Part shown: positions 1 through 7,533 of the stretch, piece by piece
Layout of the letters: each line of letters begins with the position of its first letter
Numbering within the stretch: position 1 is the stretch's first letter
NCBI RefSeq assembly: GCF_020733705.1
Contig: NZ_JAJFZM010000003.1
Coordinates: forward strand, 124,001-188,000
Direction: 5' to 3'
From: Nocardia australiensis
GTDB taxonomy: Bacteria; Actinomycetota; Actinomycetes; Mycobacteriales; Mycobacteriaceae
DNA length: 64,000 nucleotides
Notes under the pieces: generated by a model
The model's input: only the letters and a program-made list of their open reading frames with translations
Database searches by the model: none
What the model was told of the DNA's origin: nothing
Translations under genes and position numbers: made by a program

Positions 1-1
1 C

Positions 2-385
2 GCCGACGGTCCGGTGGTGCTGTTCTTCTACCCCGGCGCCAACACTCCGATCTGCACGGCGGAGGCCTGCCACTTCCGGGACCTGGCCGCCGAATTCGCG
101 GCACTGGGCGCTTCATGCGTCGGCATCAGCGCCGACGGTGTCGATACCCAGGCCGGGTTCGCGGCCAAGCAGAATCTCGGCTATCCCCTGCTCTCCGATA
201 GCGATGGCACGGTCGCCGCGCAGTTCGGCGTCAAGCGTGGGCTGCTCGGCAAGCTCGCTCCGGTGAAGCGGCAGACCTTCGTCATCGACCCTGACCGCAC
301 CGTCGGCAAGGTCATCACCGGCGAGCTGCGGGCCAACGCGCACGCCGACGAGGCATTGAAGTTCCTGCGCGAACGCGTGCGGTAA
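2..385 (+). CDS. Peroxiredoxin, BcpB/AhpE-like (5' partial)
   Basis: This is a thiol peroxidase of the bacterioferritin-comigratory-protein group, which reduces hydroperoxides with electrons from thioredoxin-like donors. The reading frame is open to the left edge, so the N-terminus lies outside the window. The peroxidatic site is visible as YPGANTPICTAEAC: the first Cys sits in the usual TPxCT motif, and a second Cys five residues later is the resolving position of atypical 2-Cys BCP enzymes. The FVIDPDRTVGKV segment is the usual beta-strand core. In M. tuberculosis bcpB (Rv1608c) also lies just past hisI, which supports the assignment. The symbol is left blank because the N-terminal part cannot be checked. 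Confidence 0.88.
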   Translation, partial: ADGPVVLFFYPGANTPICTAEACHFRDLAAEFAALGASCVGISADGVDTQAGFAAKQNLGYPLLSDSDGTVAAQFGVKRGLLGKLAPVKRQTFVIDPDRTVGKVITGELRANAHADEALKFLRERVR

Positions 386-464
386 CGGCGTTTCCGCCGC
401 GACATTCGAGACGGTCGTATCAAAACGCCGTGTGGATGATCGACTGCCCGCCACGCACCCGACT

Positions 465-470
465 TAGGCT
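465..470 (+). promoter_or_regulatory. -10 box (TAGGCT) for a leaderless start
   Basis: TAGGCT lies six bases before the ATG at 477. In actinobacteria this spacing puts the transcription start at or near the A of the ATG, giving a leaderless message. No ribosome binding site is seen. This is an inference from spacing only. Confidence 0.4.
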
Positions 471-476
471 GAATCC

Positions 477-1094
477 ATGACTTCGACGCAAGGTCGTCCG
501 GAAGCCCAGAAATCCACGTTCACCACGTGGCGCACTCGGATCATCGGCGGCGCAGCGGTCCTCGCCGTCCTGGTCATCGTGTACTTCATCCTGGCGGCAT
601 TCATCCCACGCTGGTGGGCACAACGCGTGGCATCTATGGTGCACGGCAGTTTCGGCAAAGGGATCGGCTGGGGGCTGTTCTACGGCGGATTGCTCACCGT
701 CATACCGCTTTTTCTGCTGTTGCTGGCCGCGCTCACGTGGCGCCGCAAGGCGGGCAAGGTGATCGCGGGCGCGGCGGGCGCGCTGGCGGTACTGATCGCC
801 ATCCCGAACCTCATGACGTTGAGCATCGTGCTCGGTGACAACAGTGCCGCCCATGCGGGCCAGCGGATTCTCGATGTCGACGCACCAGCGTTCCGCGGCG
901 CCGCGCTGGTCGGTGCCATCACCGCGGCGATCGTTTTTCTGTTCGCGCTGGCGCTGGTCGCCCGCCGAGGCTGGCGGCGCAAGCATCCGGCTAAGCCGGT
1001 GCCGGAGACTCCTGCGGTCAAGTCGGCGCCCCTGTCCGGGGACTTGGCCGCAACGACTGAGGACACGAGGGCAACACATCAGGAAGGTATGTGA
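477..1094 (+). CDS. Four-helix membrane protein of unknown function
   Basis: I do not recognise this 205-residue protein. It has four hydrophobic segments, at roughly residues 22-44, 62-82, 92-116 and 140-162. The N-terminus is short and polar, and the C-terminal tail is rich in Lys, Pro and Thr and probably cytoplasmic. The ATG at 477 has a -10 box six bases upstream and no ribosome binding site, so translation is probably leaderless. It lies between a peroxiredoxin and a divergently spaced MarR regulator on the same strand; neither neighbour indicates a substrate. GC-rich codon use matches its surroundings, so it looks like a resident gene. Confidence 0.7.
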   Translation: MTSTQGRPEAQKSTFTTWRTRIIGGAAVLAVLVIVYFILAAFIPRWWAQRVASMVHGSFGKGIGWGLFYGGLLTVIPLFLLLLAALTWRRKAGKVIAGAAGALAVLIAIPNLMTLSIVLGDNSAAHAGQRILDVDAPAFRGAALVGAITAAIVFLFALALVARRGWRRKHPAKPVPETPAVKSAPLSGDLAATTEDTRATHQEGM

Positions 1095-1146
1095 GTAACC
1101 TCACGACAACCAGCACCGTTATGACGGTCGAGCGAAGTCGTGGCAA

Positions 1147-1162
1147 ACTTGTTGTCGCAAGT
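1147..1162. promoter_or_regulatory. Inverted repeat upstream of the MarR gene
   Basis: ACTTG-TTGTCG-CAAGT is a 16-base imperfect palindrome with 5-base arms, about 77 bases before the MarR start. MarR proteins commonly bind 16-20 base palindromes in their own promoter, so it is a candidate autoregulatory site. A possible -10 box (TAGGCT, 1191-1196) follows it. Confidence 0.35.
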
Positions 1163-1238
1163 GACTATGAACATTACTTTCAATAATCGCTAGGCTCACT
1201 AACAAGAACACGTCACTTGGCTCGAAAGAAGGCAACCA

Positions 1239-1760
1239 GTGACGAAGTGGCTCGACCCCGTCGAACAACGAGCTTGGCGCGCGATCGTGGCGCTGATGAC
1301 CCGACTACCAGGCGGCCTTGATACGCAATTGCAGCGCGAATCCGGCGTGACGCATTTCGAATACTGGGTCTTGACCCTGCTGTCGGAAGAACCGGGCCAT
1401 CGACTGCAAATGAGTGAGCTTGCCCACAAAGCAAATGCATCGCTATCACGACTTTCCCATGTGGTGTCGAAGATGGAACGCATGGGCTGGGCGCAGCGGT
1501 CGGCAACGACCGGGCGACGCGGCGTGCAGGCAGTACTGACCGAGGACGGCTACTCGAAGGTCGTCGAGGCGTCACCGGGCTATGTCGATGCCGTACGCCG
1601 GTTGGTGTTCGACGGCTTGGACGCCGGGCAGACGGCACAGTTGGCCGAACTCAGCGATATCCTCGCCGTCCAGGTCACCGAGACGCTGATCAATATCGAG
1701 GAAAACGCGGGTAGCGCGGACAAACAGACGAAGTCAGCGGACAAGCAGACGAAGTCATAG
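1239..1760 (+). CDS. MarR-family transcriptional regulator
   Basis: This 173-residue winged-helix repressor or activator has the MarR layout: an N-terminal dimerisation helix, then the recognition region (LQMSELAHKANASLSRLSHV) near residues 53-72 and the beta-wing near residues 75-95. The GTG start at 1239 is preceded by AGAAGG eight bases upstream. The C-terminus ends in a perfect duplication of seven residues (ADKQTKS twice), encoded by two 21-base repeats at 1716-1757. A candidate operator is at 1147-1162. Its target is unknown; it converges on hisI across a short terminator-like hairpin. Confidence 0.9.
   Translation: MTKWLDPVEQRAWRAIVALMTRLPGGLDTQLQRESGVTHFEYWVLTLLSEEPGHRLQMSELAHKANASLSRLSHVVSKMERMGWAQRSATTGRRGVQAVLTEDGYSKVVEASPGYVDAVRRLVFDGLDAGQTAQLAELSDILAVQVTETLINIEENAGSADKQTKSADKQTKS
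1716..1757 (+). repeat. 21-bp tandem duplication inside the MarR 3' end
   Basis: Two 21-base units (1716-1736 and 1737-1757) differ at one position and run in frame, ending directly at the TAG stop. They add one extra ADKQTKS unit to the protein. Confidence 0.9.
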
Positions 1761-1776
1761 GGCGGGAACACCCGCC
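1761..1776. terminator. Short hairpin between convergent MarR and hisI
   Basis: GGCGGG-AACA-CCCGCC forms a perfect 6-bp GC stem with a 4-base loop, starting at the base after the MarR stop codon and ending before the hisI stop. No T-run follows, so termination in both directions is only a suggestion. Confidence 0.5.
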
Positions 1777-1780
1777 CCGT

Positions 1781-2128
1781 TCAGGACTGGCCGGCCAGGA
1801 GCACATCGGCGTCGAAACAGGTGTGGGCGCCGGTGTGACAGGCAGCGCCCTCCTGATCGACGACCAGCAGGATGGTGTCGCCGTCGCAGTCGAGCCGGAC
1901 CTCATGCACGTACTGGGTATGCCCGGAGGTCTCCCCCTTGACCCAGTACTGCTGGCGGGAACGCGAATAGTAGGTTGCCCTACGGGATTCCAGCGTCCGA
2001 GCCAGCGCCTCGTCGTCCATCCAGGCCACCATCAGCACATCACCGGTTCCGCGTTCCTGCGCCACGGCGGACACGAGCCCGGCGTCGTTGCGTTTGAGCC
2101 GGGCGGCGATGGCGGGGTCCAGAGTCAT
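1781..2128 (-). CDS. hisI: Phosphoribosyl-AMP cyclohydrolase
   Basis: HisI opens the purine ring of phosphoribosyl-AMP, the third step of histidine synthesis. The metal-binding signature CHTGAHTCF lies near the C-terminus, and DCDGDTIL carries the Asp metal ligands. The start is taken at the ATG at 2128 (MTLDPAIAARLKRND), giving 115 residues, the normal single-domain length. A longer frame to 2185 exists but would add a non-conserved N-terminus. It is the last his gene of the cluster. Unlike the usual order, a Ser/Thr kinase gene (2402-3583) separates it from hisF, so it probably needs its own promoter or readthrough. Confidence 0.96.
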   Translation of the reverse strand: MTLDPAIAARLKRNDAGLVSAVAQERGTGDVLMVAWMDDEALARTLESRRATYYSRSRQQYWVKGETSGHTQYVHEVRLDCDGDTILLVVDQEGAACHTGAHTCFDADVLLAGQS

Positions 2129-2192
2129 GGCACCGTTATAACAGGACACACAGGGCGTCCATTCCACGCGGTCTGGTGTTCGCACTCATTAT

Positions 2193-2333
2193 TCATGTGA
2201 GCGCGGTACGCAATGCCGCACCGGTGTCGCCGGTCTCGTCCAGTGCGGCGGTGAGCCATACCCGGTATGGCTGGGGCTCTACCTCGACATCGCCGTCCGC
2301 GAGAATCACACATTCCGGCGCGGCGGGTTTCAC
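2193..2333 (-). CDS. Possible 46-residue ORF between the kinase gene and hisI
   Basis: A GTG-initiated frame of 46 residues (VKPAAPECVILADGDVEVE at the start, ending ALRTALT) sits in the gap between the kinase and hisI. Its codons have the strong third-position GC bias of real genes in this window, and the composition looks protein-like. No clear ribosome binding site precedes the GTG and I recognise no family. It may be a short gene, or the 3' relic of a longer one. Confidence 0.4.
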   Translation of the reverse strand: MKPAAPECVILADGDVEVEPQPYRVWLTAALDETGDTGAALRTALT

Positions 2334-2401
2334 TCAGACCGATTCGAACGCACCGATCGGGTCCGATCCAGCGGACCGGGTGCCGGTGGCCGGTTCGGTG
2401 G

Positions 2402-3583
2402 TTATATTCCGAGCAAGGACTGAGCCACCAGGCCGATAGCGATGATAACGACGGTGAACGCCACGATGCCGCCGACGATGAGAGCGACCCTGTCGTTGGA
2501 TCCACCGCCCGGCGGCTGGTTGTAGCCGTAGGGCGGCGGAGCCGCCTGATAGGCCGGTGGCGGCGCGGGAGCGGGGTATGCGGGCCGGACGGGGTACGGC
2601 TGCGAACCCGGGCGCTGTTGCGGCTGATGCTGATTCTGCGGCTGATGCTGCGGGCCGGAATGCGGATTCGCCTGCGGCATTTGGCGTACTGGCATCGGCG
2701 GCGCCGTCGCGGTCGGCTGCGGGGCACCGGTGACGGGCATCGCGTGCGGCGCCGACATCCGCAGCGCGCGATACACGGCCTCGGCGAATTCGGTGCATGA
2801 CCCGAACCGGTCATCGGTACGTTTGCCGAGCGCACGAGCCAGCACCTCGTTCATGGCGGGTGGCAGATCGGGACGCAGCGCGGTTACCCGGGGCGGTGGC
2901 GATTGGAGATGGCCCTGGATCACCGCGGGTGGACTCGGCGCGGCATACGGTGCGGTGCCGGTCAGCAGCCAATACAACGTGCACGCCAGCGAATACTGAT
3001 CCGATCGGCCGTCCATCTCGGCGCCGGTCAACTGTTCGGGCGCCGCGTAGGCCAGCGTCGCGGTAAAGGTTCCGGTCAGCGTGAGGTGGCCCGCGTCGTC
3101 ACGCAGGCGTGCGATACCGAAATCGGTCAGGAACACCCGCTCTTGGCCGCCGGTCGCGCGAGCCAGCATGATATTGGCAGGCTTCACATCGCGGTGCAGG
3201 ACGCCGCTGCCGTGCGCGAAATCCAGGGCCTTCGCGGTTTCGGCGACGATCTGCGCAGCCCTGGTCGGCGGCAGTTTTTTCGGGTCGATCGTCGAAGCGT
3301 CGATGCCGTCGACGAATTGCATCGAGATCCACAGCTGATCATCGTCGACGCCACGGTCGAAGACGGTGACGATATTCGGATGATCCAGCTGCGCGACAAG
3401 ATCCGCTTCGCGTTCGAACCGTGCGCGAATCTCGCTATCGGAGAACAACTCCGGGTTCAGCAGCTTCAACGCCATCGATCGTGGCAGCCGCGGATGCCGA
3501 GCCAGATACACCGAGCCCATGCCACCGCGGCCGAGGACGCGCTCGATGCGATAGCCGGCGAACACCTCGCCGTTTTGCAGCAC
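2402..3583 (-). CDS. Tail-anchored serine/threonine protein kinase (PknA/B family)
   Basis: This is a 393-residue Hanks-type kinase. The glycine loop GRGGMGSVYLAR is near residue 19, the catalytic loop HRDVKPANIM near 139, and the metal-binding DFGIARL near 161. The kinase domain ends near residue 275. A Pro/Gln/His-rich juxtamembrane linker follows, and the protein ends in one transmembrane helix (ALIVGGIVAFTVVIIAIGLV) with almost nothing outside. It therefore lacks an extracellular sensor domain and would depend on membrane partners or dimerisation. It lies between hisF and hisI on the same strand and has been inserted into an otherwise conserved operon order. Confidence 0.92.
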   Translation of the reverse strand: MLQNGEVFAGYRIERVLGRGGMGSVYLARHPRLPRSMALKLLNPELFSDSEIRARFEREADLVAQLDHPNIVTVFDRGVDDDQLWISMQFVDGIDASTIDPKKLPPTRAAQIVAETAKALDFAHGSGVLHRDVKPANIMLARATGGQERVFLTDFGIARLRDDAGHLTLTGTFTATLAYAAPEQLTGAEMDGRSDQYSLACTLYWLLTGTAPYAAPSPPAVIQGHLQSPPPRVTALRPDLPPAMNEVLARALGKRTDDRFGSCTEFAEAVYRALRMSAPHAMPVTGAPQPTATAPPMPVRQMPQANPHSGPQHQPQNQHQPQQRPGSQPYPVRPAYPAPAPPPAYQAAPPPYGYNQPPGGGSNDRVALIVGGIVAFTVVIIAIGLVAQSLLGI

Positions 3584-3639
3584 GCCGCACCTCCGATCGC
3601 AGACTTCAGCCGAACCGACCCTAGTTGATGCGGGCCAAC

Positions 3640-4413
3640 CTATCGAACGACGATCTTCTCCTCGCGCATGGCGCGCTTGACCTCGAGAATGCTGAGGTCA
3701 CCGAAGTGGAACACGCTGGCGGCCAGCACCGCGTCGGCACCCGCGTGCACGGCGGGGGCGAAATGCTCGACCGCGCCCGCTCCCCCGCTGGCGATCACCG
3801 GCACCGTGACCGCCGCACGCACCGCGCGGATCATCGGCAGGTCGAAGCCCGCTTTGGTGCCGTCGGCGTCCATCGAATTGAGCAGGATTTCCCCGACACC
3901 GAGTTCGGCTCCGCGCGTGGCCCATTCGATCGCGTCGATACCGGTGCCGCGTTTGCCGCCGTGCGTGGTGACCTCCCAGCCCGACGGGGTGTTGGGTTGG
4001 CCCTGCGGGACGGTCCTGGCATCGACCGACAGCACGATGCATTGCGAACCGAATCGTTCGGACATCTCACGTAGGACCTCCGGCCTGGCGATGGCGGCGG
4101 TATTGACCGACACTTTGTCCGCGCCCGCGCGCAACAGCCGATCCACGTCCTCGACCGTGCGGACGCCACCGCCGACGGTGAGCGGTATGAAGATCTGCTC
4201 GGCGGTGCGGGTCACCACGTCGATCATGGTGCCGCGGTCGCTGGTGGAGGCGGAGACGTCGAGGAAGGTCAGTTCGTCCGCGCCCTGTAGATCGTAGGCG
4301 GCGGCCAGTTCGACGGGATCACCCGCGTCGCGCAGGTTTTCGAAGTTGACGCCCTTGACCACCCGGCCCGCGTCGACGTCGAGGCACGGAATCACGCGTA
4401 CCGCCAAACTCAT
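3640..4413 (-). CDS. hisF: Imidazole glycerol phosphate synthase cyclase subunit
   Basis: HisF is the (beta/alpha)8-barrel subunit that uses ammonia from HisH to form imidazole glycerol phosphate and AICAR. The 257-residue length is normal. The first strand IPCLDVDAGRVVKG carries the catalytic Asp (residue 12), and LLNSMDADGTKAGFD carries the second catalytic Asp. The phosphate-binding segments VIASGGAGA and ADAVLAASVFH are present. It follows impA by about 60 bases on the minus strand and belongs to the his operon. Confidence 0.97.
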   Translation of the reverse strand: MSLAVRVIPCLDVDAGRVVKGVNFENLRDAGDPVELAAAYDLQGADELTFLDVSASTSDRGTMIDVVTRTAEQIFIPLTVGGGVRTVEDVDRLLRAGADKVSVNTAAIARPEVLREMSERFGSQCIVLSVDARTVPQGQPNTPSGWEVTTHGGKRGTGIDAIEWATRGAELGVGEILLNSMDADGTKAGFDLPMIRAVRAAVTVPVIASGGAGAVEHFAPAVHAGADAVLAASVFHFGDLSILEVKRAMREEKIVVR

Positions 4414-4473
4414 CGGCTCACCCTTTCCCTCATGCGCAATCGCCGCATCGGCATTGCCGCTTGCCGGGTACCC

Positions 4474-5283
4474 TCACGCATCTTCTGCGACCGCGCAAAT
4501 CATTTCGAGCAACTCTTCGTGCACGCCCGGCGCGGCGGCGAGCACCGAGCCGGAGGTGATGGTCCACGGCCGGCCCGCCAGATCGGTCACGACACCGCCC
4601 GCCGCGCGCACCAGCGCCACGCCCGCGGCGTTGTCCCACGGATGATGCCCGAACACGATCGCGCCGCCGAGTACGCCCGAAGCGACGTAGGCGAGATCGA
4701 TGCCGGTGGAGCCATGCATACGCACCCGCGAGGACAGCCTGCTCAGCGAGCCGAGCAGGTCGAAACGGAACCGGCCGGGAATGCGTCCGGCGGAATCCAT
4801 ATTGAACGCGCCGAAGCCGATCATTGCCTCACCGAGGGTGCCTTGCGGCAACGGCGGCAGTGGCTTGCCGTCCAGCAGCACCGGGCCGCCGGACATCGCG
4901 GCATAGCGACGGCCGAGCACCGGCAGCCAGGTCAGCCCGAGCAACGGGTCACCGTCACGCACCAATGCGAGCAGCATGCCCGAAAGTGGGTGTCCGGATG
5001 AGTAATTGAAGGTGCCGTCGATCGGGTCGAGCACCCAGGCGGTGCCGGAGGTGAGCTGTGGTCCGCCGAATTCCTCGCCGTGCACCTCGATGCCGGTACG
5101 CCGCTCGAGCTGGGCGGTGATGGTGCGTTCCAACTCCAGGTCGAGCTCGGTCGCAAAATCGTTGCACCCCTTGGCGACCGCGCTCGGCGCGCCGAGACCT
5201 TCGACGAAACGCGGACCGGCGGAGTCGAGAACGTCACCCGCGATGGCGAGCAGGTCGGCTAGGTCATGGCTGTTGGCGGACAC
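4474..5283 (-). CDS. impA: Inositol monophosphatase family protein (ImpA)
   Basis: This is a Mg-dependent sugar-phosphate phosphatase of the IMPase family. Motif 1 is VHGEEFGG, motif 2 is WVLDPIDGTFNYSSG, and the C-terminal motif WDNAAGVALVRAAGG holds the third metal ligand. The start is the GTG at 5283, four bases after the hisA stop codon, giving 269 residues; a longer in-frame extension would overlap hisA. In mycobacteria impA occupies the same place between hisA and hisF. The product could act on inositol phosphate for phosphatidylinositol and mycothiol synthesis, or serve as the histidinol-phosphate phosphatase missing from the pathway. The sequence alone does not decide. Confidence 0.9.
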   Translation of the reverse strand: MSANSHDLADLLAIAGDVLDSAGPRFVEGLGAPSAVAKGCNDFATELDLELERTITAQLERRTGIEVHGEEFGGPQLTSGTAWVLDPIDGTFNYSSGHPLSGMLLALVRDGDPLLGLTWLPVLGRRYAAMSGGPVLLDGKPLPPLPQGTLGEAMIGFGAFNMDSAGRIPGRFRFDLLGSLSRLSSRVRMHGSTGIDLAYVASGVLGGAIVFGHHPWDNAAGVALVRAAGGVVTDLAGRPWTITSGSVLAAAPGVHEELLEMICAVAEDA

Positions 5284-5287
5284 CGTT

Positions 5288-6019
5288 TCAGCGCACCGCG
5301 GCGAGGGCGTCGGGCAGCGTGAAATGGCCCGCGTACAGCGCTTTGCCGACGATCGAGCCCTCGACGCCGTCGGGAACAAGTTCAGCGATCGCGATCAGGT
5401 CCTCGATGGTTGATACGCCGCCGGAGGCGATGACCGGCGCGTCGGTAGCGGCGCAGACCTCGCGAAGCAGATCCAGGTTGGGGCCGGTGAGGGTGCCGTC
5501 CTTGGACACGTCGGTGACCACATACCGGGTGCAGCCGTCACGTTCCAGGCGCTCGAGCACCTCCCACAGGTCACCGCCGTCGCTGACCCAGCCGCGACCG
5601 CGCAGCCGGTGCTCGCCATCGACGATGCGCACATCCAGGCCGACCGCGATCCGGTCACCATGTTTGGCGAGGGCGCGCGCACACCACTGCGGATCCTCCA
5701 GTGCGGCGGTACCGAGATTCACCCGCGCGCATCCGGTGGCCAGTGCGGCCTCCAGGGAATCGTCGTCACGAATACCGCCGGACAATTCGACCTGCACGTC
5801 GAGTTCGCCGACGACCTTGGCGAGCAGTTCACGATTGGAGCCGCGCCCGAACGCCGCATCGAGATCCACCAGGTGCACCCAATCGGCGCCTGCCTCTTGC
5901 CAAGCCATCGCCGCATCGCGGGGCGAGCCGTAGCTGGTTTCGCTACCCGCCTCCCCCTGCACAAGGCGCACGGCCTCTCCATTGGCGACATCGACAGCGG
6001 GTAGCAGCACAAGACTCAC
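5288..6019 (-). CDS. hisA: ProFAR isomerase HisA/PriA
   Basis: The product is a 243-residue (beta/alpha)8 isomerase acting on ProFAR in histidine synthesis. LLPAVDVANGEAVRL carries the catalytic Asp (residue 9), GGIRDDDSL is the first phosphate site, and the second catalytic Asp is in VVTDVSKDGTLTGPN. In actinobacteria this enzyme, called PriA, usually also does the TrpF step of tryptophan synthesis; I saw no trpF in the window, but that is not a test. It sits four bases upstream of impA. Confidence 0.95.
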   Translation of the reverse strand: MSLVLLPAVDVANGEAVRLVQGEAGSETSYGSPRDAAMAWQEAGADWVHLVDLDAAFGRGSNRELLAKVVGELDVQVELSGGIRDDDSLEAALATGCARVNLGTAALEDPQWCARALAKHGDRIAVGLDVRIVDGEHRLRGRGWVSDGGDLWEVLERLERDGCTRYVVTDVSKDGTLTGPNLDLLREVCAATDAPVIASGGVSTIEDLIAIAELVPDGVEGSIVGKALYAGHFTLPDALAAVR

Positions 6020-6222
6020 AGCAGCAGCTTAGTAGCTCGCCGCAGCCGTCCGCGCTTCGGCCTGCGGATATGCGGCCGTGACTACCCTCGCCGTCGACGT
6101 GGCCCGCTGGCTGCTCGACCGTTCGGCGGGCTCCATCACTGCGAATGTCCTGGCTCCCGGCCGGTCCCGCTCAACCGTTGCTGTGATGGTCAAGGATCCG
6201 GTTGAGCAGCCGGCAATGAGTG

Positions 6223-6858
6223 CTATAGCGTGTCGATCCAATTGCGCAGCAGGTGCGCGCCCGCGTCGCCGGACTTTTCCGGATGGAACTGGGTGGCCGC
6301 CAGCGGGCCGTTCTCCACGGCCGCGAGGAAGGGCACGCCATGTTCGGCCCAGGTGAGTTTCGGCGAGGCGAAGTGTTCGCTCGGCGGTAGGTCCCAGCTT
6401 TGGGCGGCATAGGAATGCACGAAGTAGAAGCGAGTGTCGGCGTCCATGCCCGCGAACAGGACGCTGTCGTGGGGGGCCGAGATGGTGTTCCAACCCATAT
6501 GCGGCAGGACGGGTGCGGAGAGGCGTTCGACAACGCCAGGCCATTCGGCGCAGCCATCGGTTTCGACACCGAATTCGACGCCGCGCTCGAAGAGGATCTG
6601 CATGCCGACGCAGATGCCGAGCACCGGGCGGCCTCCCGCGAGGCGCTGGCCGATGATGCGCTCCCCGCGCACCTCGCGCAGGCCGGCCATGCAGGCGGCG
6701 AAGGCGCCGACACCAGGGACTACCAAGCCGTCGGCAGCCAATGCCGCCTCCGGGTCGGCGGTGACCTCGACCCGCGCGCCCGCACGCACCAGAGCCCGCT
6801 CGGCGGAGTGCAGATTACCGGAGCCGTAGTCGAGTAGAACGACGGATCTCGTTGTCAC
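6223..6858 (-). CDS. hisH: Imidazole glycerol phosphate synthase glutaminase subunit
   Basis: HisH is the class I glutamine amidotransferase that supplies ammonia to HisF. The oxyanion and nucleophile segment reads PVLGICVGMQILFERG, with Cys near residue 80. The His-x-Glu pair is in ATQFHPEKSG near the C-terminus. At 211 residues it is of normal length. Its start overlaps the end of hisB by four bases (ATGA), indicating translational coupling. A gap of about 200 bases separates it from hisA; competing short frames exist there on both strands, and none is convincing. Confidence 0.96.
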   Translation of the reverse strand: MTTRSVVLLDYGSGNLHSAERALVRAGARVEVTADPEAALAADGLVVPGVGAFAACMAGLREVRGERIIGQRLAGGRPVLGICVGMQILFERGVEFGVETDGCAEWPGVVERLSAPVLPHMGWNTISAPHDSVLFAGMDADTRFYFVHSYAAQSWDLPPSEHFASPKLTWAEHGVPFLAAVENGPLAATQFHPEKSGDAGAHLLRNWIDTL

Positions 6859-7487
6859 AGTGTGCCCTTCGTCGACGGCACACCCGCTACTCGCGGATCG
6901 AATTCGACGGCGGCACGCAAAGCCCGTGCCACCGCCTTGAATTCGGCCTCCGTGATGTGGTGCTGGTCGCGGCCGTAGAGCACCCGCACATGCAGCGCGA
7001 TGCGGGCGTTGAGCGCGATCGACTCGAAAACATGCCGGTTGAGCACGGTGGAATACGGTGCGCCCGCCGCGCCGCGGCTCGACACGGGCGAACCGGGAAT
7101 CACCGCGTGCAGCAGGTGCTCAGGTTCGCCGGTGTGCACGCAGTACGGCCTGCCGGATACGTCGACCACGGCATGCGCGAGGGTCTCGTCCATCGGAATG
7201 AACGAGTCACCGAAGCGGCGGATACCCGACTTGTCGCCCAATGCCTGACCGAGCGCCTGACCGAACACGATGGCAGTGTCCTCGACGGTATGGTGCGCCT
7301 CGATTTCGATATCGCCCTCCGCGCGCACGGTCAGGTCGAAGCTGGCGTGCGTGCCGAGCGCGGTCAGCATGTGGTCGTAAAACGGGACACCGGTGGAGAT
7401 CTCGGTCTTGCCGGTGCCGTCCAGGTCCAGTTCGACGAGGATGCTGGATTCCTTGGTGACCCGCTCCACCCGCGCAGTCCTGCTCAT
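6855..7487 (-). CDS. hisB: Imidazoleglycerol-phosphate dehydratase
   Basis: HisB is a monofunctional Mn-dependent dehydratase of about 210 residues. Both metal-binding motifs are present: FYDHMLTALGTHA with EAHHTVEDTAI in the N-terminal half, and HLLHAVIPG with YGRDQHHITEAEFKA in the C-terminal half. The ATG at 7487 (MSRTARVERVTKES) is chosen over the upstream one because family members start here. It lies 46 bases after hisC and overlaps hisH by four bases. Confidence 0.97.
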   Translation of the reverse strand: MSRTARVERVTKESSILVELDLDGTGKTEISTGVPFYDHMLTALGTHASFDLTVRAEGDIEIEAHHTVEDTAIVFGQALGQALGDKSGIRRFGDSFIPMDETLAHAVVDVSGRPYCVHTGEPEHLLHAVIPGSPVSSRGAAGAPYSTVLNRHVFESIALNARIALHVRVLYGRDQHHITEAEFKAVARALRAAVEFDPRVAGVPSTKGTL

Positions 7488-7533
7488 GCTCGTTTCCAAT
7501 CGCTTCCAAAAGCTGTGTTCGTCATGCCCGCGT

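Noticed and set aside
6020..6222. Short frames on both strands in the hisH-hisA gap (for example minus 6029-6199 and a plus GTG frame at 6078).
   Set aside because: The frames oppose each other, neither resembles a known protein, neither has a good ribosome binding site, and the GC bias does not favour one strand.
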